Assembly: GCA_028280945.1 (NCBI GenBank)
Contig: JANQKV010000049.1
Span: 1-64,000 of the forward strand
Source: Opitutaceae bacterium
Lineage (GTDB): Bacteria > Verrucomicrobiota > Verrucomicrobiia > Opitutales > Opitutaceae
Reading direction: 5' to 3'
Length of the DNA: 64,000 nt
In this document: one piece after another, positions 60,312 to 64,000 of the stretch
Layout of the letters: each line of letters opens with the position of its first letter
Numbering within the stretch: the first letter of the stretch is position 1
Made by a program: the position numbers and the translations under genes
The notes under the pieces: model-generated
What the model saw: the letters and a program-made list of their open reading frames with translations, nothing else
Told to the model about the DNA's origin: nothing
Database searches by the model: none

Positions 60312-62783
60312 ATGCGCGCCAACCACATTGTTCAAGCCTGGCTGGACACTCCCACTTCCGGAGTGCTGGAGCTGGCGCGTGATTGGCGGGCGAGACATGT
60401 GCCGCCGGTCCGATTCAGCGGAGGACTGCAACTGAGCGGTCTGAAGCGCGTGCTGGATCGCACCTACGGCAACAAAAGCCGGTATTTCGTGACGCGGGAC
60501 AAACGGATCTACTTCTTTCTGAGTCGGAAGGTGAACTCGCCGGCCGATGCGGTGGAGGATCAGGCGATTTATCTGGCGGGAGATTTCAACAACTGGGGCG
60601 AAGCCATCGGCAATCCTGAATGGCAGTTGTGTGCAGCGACTTTGGACAACCAGCCGGTTTGGCTCTGGGGGGGGGCGGCTGAGCAATTTTTCGGTTCACC
60701 CCCCCAGCGGTTCAAGTTCGTCACTCGCGAGGGCCATTGGCTGGATGTGCCGCTCAGCGCTCCGAACGTGGCGACCGATGACTCGGGCAACCGAAACCTC
60801 GTCATCGATCCGGATCGCACGGGGCGCCACCTCTTCCGCTTTACGCTCAAGGAGGAAATCGACCTTACCCAAGCGTGGCGGGTGCATTGGACGCATCGCG
60901 AGGAGGACCATTCCGTGCCACTCCGGTTTGGGGCGTTCTTTCATGCGCTGCACACCGAGTTGGAGTTGGGGGCGATTTGCGGGCCGGAATACACGACGTT
61001 CCGGCTGTTTGCTCCGCGCGCCCGGGCCGTGCACTTGGTATTGAGAACCGATTCGGCCGAAGATGAATGGCAACGACATGAGCTGTTGCGCCGGACGGAG
61101 GGATCGCCGGGAGATCGTTGTGTGTGGGAAATCGAAGTGGCGGGGGACCGAACGGGATGGCTTTACCACTACGAGATTGATGGTCCCAACGATGAATTCG
61201 GCATGTTCGATCAAACCCAGCCCGTGCTGGATCCCTACGCCCGGGCCGCCGTGCACCGGGATGGACCCGGTGTGGTTGTTTGTCCGTCGATCACGGATCG
61301 AGAGGGCTTCCAGACTCCGGCTTGGCAGGATTTGATTATTTGCGAGGCCCACGTTCGCGACTTGGCGGCCTTGGCCCCGACCACGGCTTCGTCGGAAGAT
61401 CGGCTTGGCTTCCGCGGACTGCGGGAGTGGGTGGAGAGCCCGGCGTTTTATCTCGATTGCCTGGGTGTGAACTGCGTGGAGCTCCAACCCCTCCAGGAGT
61501 TCGATAATGAGACCGCGGAGGAGTATCACTGGGGTTACATGACCAACAACTATTTCGCCCCGGAAAGCAGTTATGCGGCAGATGCCACCAAGGCGACCGG
61601 CATTGGTGAGTTGCAGCAGCTGATCAAGGCCCTTCACCGCAAAGGGATCGCGGTTGTGCTCGATGTGGTGTACAACCATGTCGGGGTGCCGGGGCATTTG
61701 CTGTTTGTCGACAAGCTCTACTATTTTGTCGTCAACGAATCGGGAGAGCTGAGCAATTGGAGTGGCTGCGGCAACGATCTCCGGGCCGATGCCGCGATGT
61801 CTCGTCGTCTCATCATCGACAGCTGCATCCATCTGATGGAGGCCTTTGGGGTGGATGGCTTTCGCTTCGATCTGGCGGAGTTGCTGGGACCGGAGGCCCT
61901 GATCGAAATCGAGCGTGCCCTGAAGCGCCACAAGCCGGATGTTATTTTGATCGCCGAACCTTGGAGCTTCCGCGGTCACATTGCCGGTGCCTTGGCTGAA
62001 ACCGGCTGGGCATCCTGGAACGACGGCTATCGCCGGTTCCTGAAGGATTATGTGCGCGGGGGCAGTTCGCGGGAATCCTTTGAATACTACTTCAAGGGCT
62101 CGCCCTGGCACTTTGCCCGCTGGCCGGCCCAGACGGTCAACTATGTCGAGTCCCACGACGACCGCACCTGGATCGACGAGATCACTGAAAACGTCGATGG
62201 CAACGGGCACCTGCCTACGGCCAATGATCGCCGCCGCACTCACCTGATGGCGGCTGTGCTGTTTTCCTCCATCGGCATACCCATGATCTCAGCGGGGCAG
62301 GATTTCCTGCGTTCCAAACACGGAGTGACCAACACCTATCAGCGCGGAGATCTGAACGCTCTGGATTACCGGCGACTGGAACGATTTCCGGGGACCCATG
62401 CCTATTTTGCGGACTGGATCGCCTTTCGGCGTTCATCTGCCGGGAAGTTGATGCGGCACTACTCGCGGGCATCGGAAACGTTTTTCCGGTTTTGGTTTGC
62501 ACCTGATACCACGGCGGTCGCGGTTCTGTTTAACGCCGACCATTCCCAAGGGCCGGATCAACTGCTGCTGGCGGTGAATCCCACCCTGCACGATGTAGAG
62601 GTGCCGCTGGATGACGAAGTGGGGCATCAGAAATGGGTGCGAGTTACTGACCATGAACAGTTTATCCATGGATCCCATCCGGTGCCACCCGCTCCACTCA
62701 CAACTCCGCTGTGGCTGCCGGCCCTGGGTTGCGGACTTTGGCGCTTAGGGTTAAACCCCCAGGGACAAGAAGAGAATAGGTGA
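60312..62783 (+). CDS. GH13 alpha-glucan-active enzyme (debranching/pullulanase-like)
   Basis: An 823-residue cytoplasmic GH13 enzyme. Two CBM48-like beta modules precede the barrel: IYLAGDFNNWGEA (86-98) and EYTTFRLFAPRARAVHLVLR (226-245). The catalytic residues are Asp520 in VDGFRFDLAELL and Glu549 in LIAEPW, with region I DVVYNHVG and region IV VESHDD (His615, Asp616). YHWGYMTNNYFAPESSY resembles type I pullulanase and GlgX. A G9 run at 60667-60675 could slip. A TTG at 60264 is a possible longer start. Confidence 0.82.
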   Translation: MRANHIVQAWLDTPTSGVLELARDWRARHVPPVRFSGGLQLSGLKRVLDRTYGNKSRYFVTRDKRIYFFLSRKVNSPADAVEDQAIYLAGDFNNWGEAIGNPEWQLCAATLDNQPVWLWGGAAEQFFGSPPQRFKFVTREGHWLDVPLSAPNVATDDSGNRNLVIDPDRTGRHLFRFTLKEEIDLTQAWRVHWTHREEDHSVPLRFGAFFHALHTELELGAICGPEYTTFRLFAPRARAVHLVLRTDSAEDEWQRHELLRRTEGSPGDRCVWEIEVAGDRTGWLYHYEIDGPNDEFGMFDQTQPVLDPYARAAVHRDGPGVVVCPSITDREGFQTPAWQDLIICEAHVRDLAALAPTTASSEDRLGFRGLREWVESPAFYLDCLGVNCVELQPLQEFDNETAEEYHWGYMTNNYFAPESSYAADATKATGIGELQQLIKALHRKGIAVVLDVVYNHVGVPGHLLFVDKLYYFVVNESGELSNWSGCGNDLRADAAMSRRLIIDSCIHLMEAFGVDGFRFDLAELLGPEALIEIERALKRHKPDVILIAEPWSFRGHIAGALAETGWASWNDGYRRFLKDYVRGGSSRESFEYYFKGSPWHFARWPAQTVNYVESHDDRTWIDEITENVDGNGHLPTANDRRRTHLMAAVLFSSIGIPMISAGQDFLRSKHGVTNTYQRGDLNALDYRRLERFPGTHAYFADWIAFRRSSAGKLMRHYSRASETFFRFWFAPDTTAVAVLFNADHSQGPDQLLLAVNPTLHDVEVPLDDEVGHQKWVRVTDHEQFIHGSHPVPPAPLTTPLWLPALGCGLWRLGLNPQGQEENR

Positions 62784-62806
62784 CAACAGGGTTTGCGCAG
62801 TGAAAC

Positions 62807-62839
62807 CCCTTGCCAACGAGGAATCGGCTACCTTCGCTC
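62807..62839 (+). promoter_or_regulatory. Candidate gap promoter
   Basis: The stretch beginning CCCTTGCCAACGAGGAATCG shares 24 of 33 bases with one upstream of rpmI (26124-26156). TTGCCA is a probable -35. A region TACCTT could be -10 but the spacing is short (13 bases). It lies 70 bp before the gap start. Confidence 0.35.
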
Positions 62840-62905
62840 GTGTCTCCGCGTCCAGACGACGCGGTCACAAACGAAACAGCACATAACCCACATATATTGG
62901 AGTAA

Positions 62906-63934
<1,029 letters not shown>

Positions 63935-63939
63935 ACGTC

Positions 63940-63953
63940 CGCGCTTCGGCGCG
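63940..63953 (+). terminator. Short UUCG-loop hairpin after gap
   Basis: A 5-bp stem CGCGC/GCGCG with the loop TTCG just downstream of the gap stop. There is no T-run, so it may be a 3' stabiliser rather than a terminator. Confidence 0.35.
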
Positions 63954-63954
63954 A

Positions 63955-64000
63955 GCTAGTAGCGAGGAGTGAGTAGCGAGTAGCGAGCATCCCGCCCGCT
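63955..64000. repeat. Left end of a third GTAGCGAG element (cut by window edge)
   Basis: The left arm (63955-63992) starts GCTAGTAGCGAGGAGTGAG and ends GAGCATCC. It has 31 of 34 bases in common with the gatA-gatB copy and aligns without gaps to the pheS-pheT copy. The rest is outside the window, so it is not known whether a four-helix-bundle gene follows. Confidence 0.6.

Overview
The window looks like chromosome of a Verrucomicrobiota bacterium, most likely Opitutales/Opitutaceae-like. This is inferred from GC-rich coding sequence, a Minf_1886-type small protein, LacI regulators with the helix SKNTVSLALRG, a paired-ExbD operon, secreted sulfatases with Na+/solute symporters, and beta-helix and GH29 glycan enzymes. 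No phylogenetic search was run. The genes suggest a polysaccharide degrader using L-arabinose, galactosides, fucosylated and sulfated glycans.

Layout. 1-20325 is a sugar-catabolism block: lacI-araB-araA(partial) on the minus strand, a divergent GH27-like glycosidase with a kelch protein, a cytoplasmic sulfatase, a DinB-like protein, a lacI-SSS symporter pair, a GH4 glycosidase, an aldo/keto reductase, an SSS-sulfatase pair, an octaheme cytochrome-TPR protein and a Tat-exported sugar-isomerase-like protein. A short near-palindromic motif, best seen as CTTGACGGTCAAG, recurs in its promoter regions and may be the operator of the two LacI proteins.

20435-25285 is a minus-strand exbB-exbD-exbD-tonB-TPR operon ending in two paralogous membrane-anchored coiled-coil proteins. 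25590-35276 is a translation block: tRNA-Gln(CUG), tRNA-Thr(UGU), tRNA-Lys(CUU), rpmI, rplT, pheS, pheT and gatC-gatA-gatB, with a GH130 gene coupled to the end of pheT.

35337-45479 holds two M16 peptidases, a phytanoyl-CoA dioxygenase-like protein, an atypical Fur, a Minf_1886 protein, a HODM-like protein, NAD kinase and a JmjC/cupin-like protein. 45574-52290 holds two secreted beta-helix proteins, a GH29 fucosidase and a small membrane protein behind a possible Fur box. 52347-53923 holds tlyA and an Fpg-type glycosylase lacking its zinc ligands. 53924-55550 is an AT-rich island with two orphan exported proteins. 55711-63934 holds an M24 peptidase, a DUF192 lipoprotein, a GT8-like transferase, a Nudix hydrolase, a GH13 enzyme and GAPDH.

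The most unusual finding is a family of short elements with terminal inverted repeats built from GTAGCGAG-like units. One, between pheS and pheT, carries a four-helix-bundle (S23/IVP-like) gene. A second, ORF-less copy separates gatA and gatB. A third begins just after gap and runs off the right edge. All follow a stop codon of a housekeeping gene, and they resemble the intervening sequences of 23S rRNA moved to protein-operon junctions.
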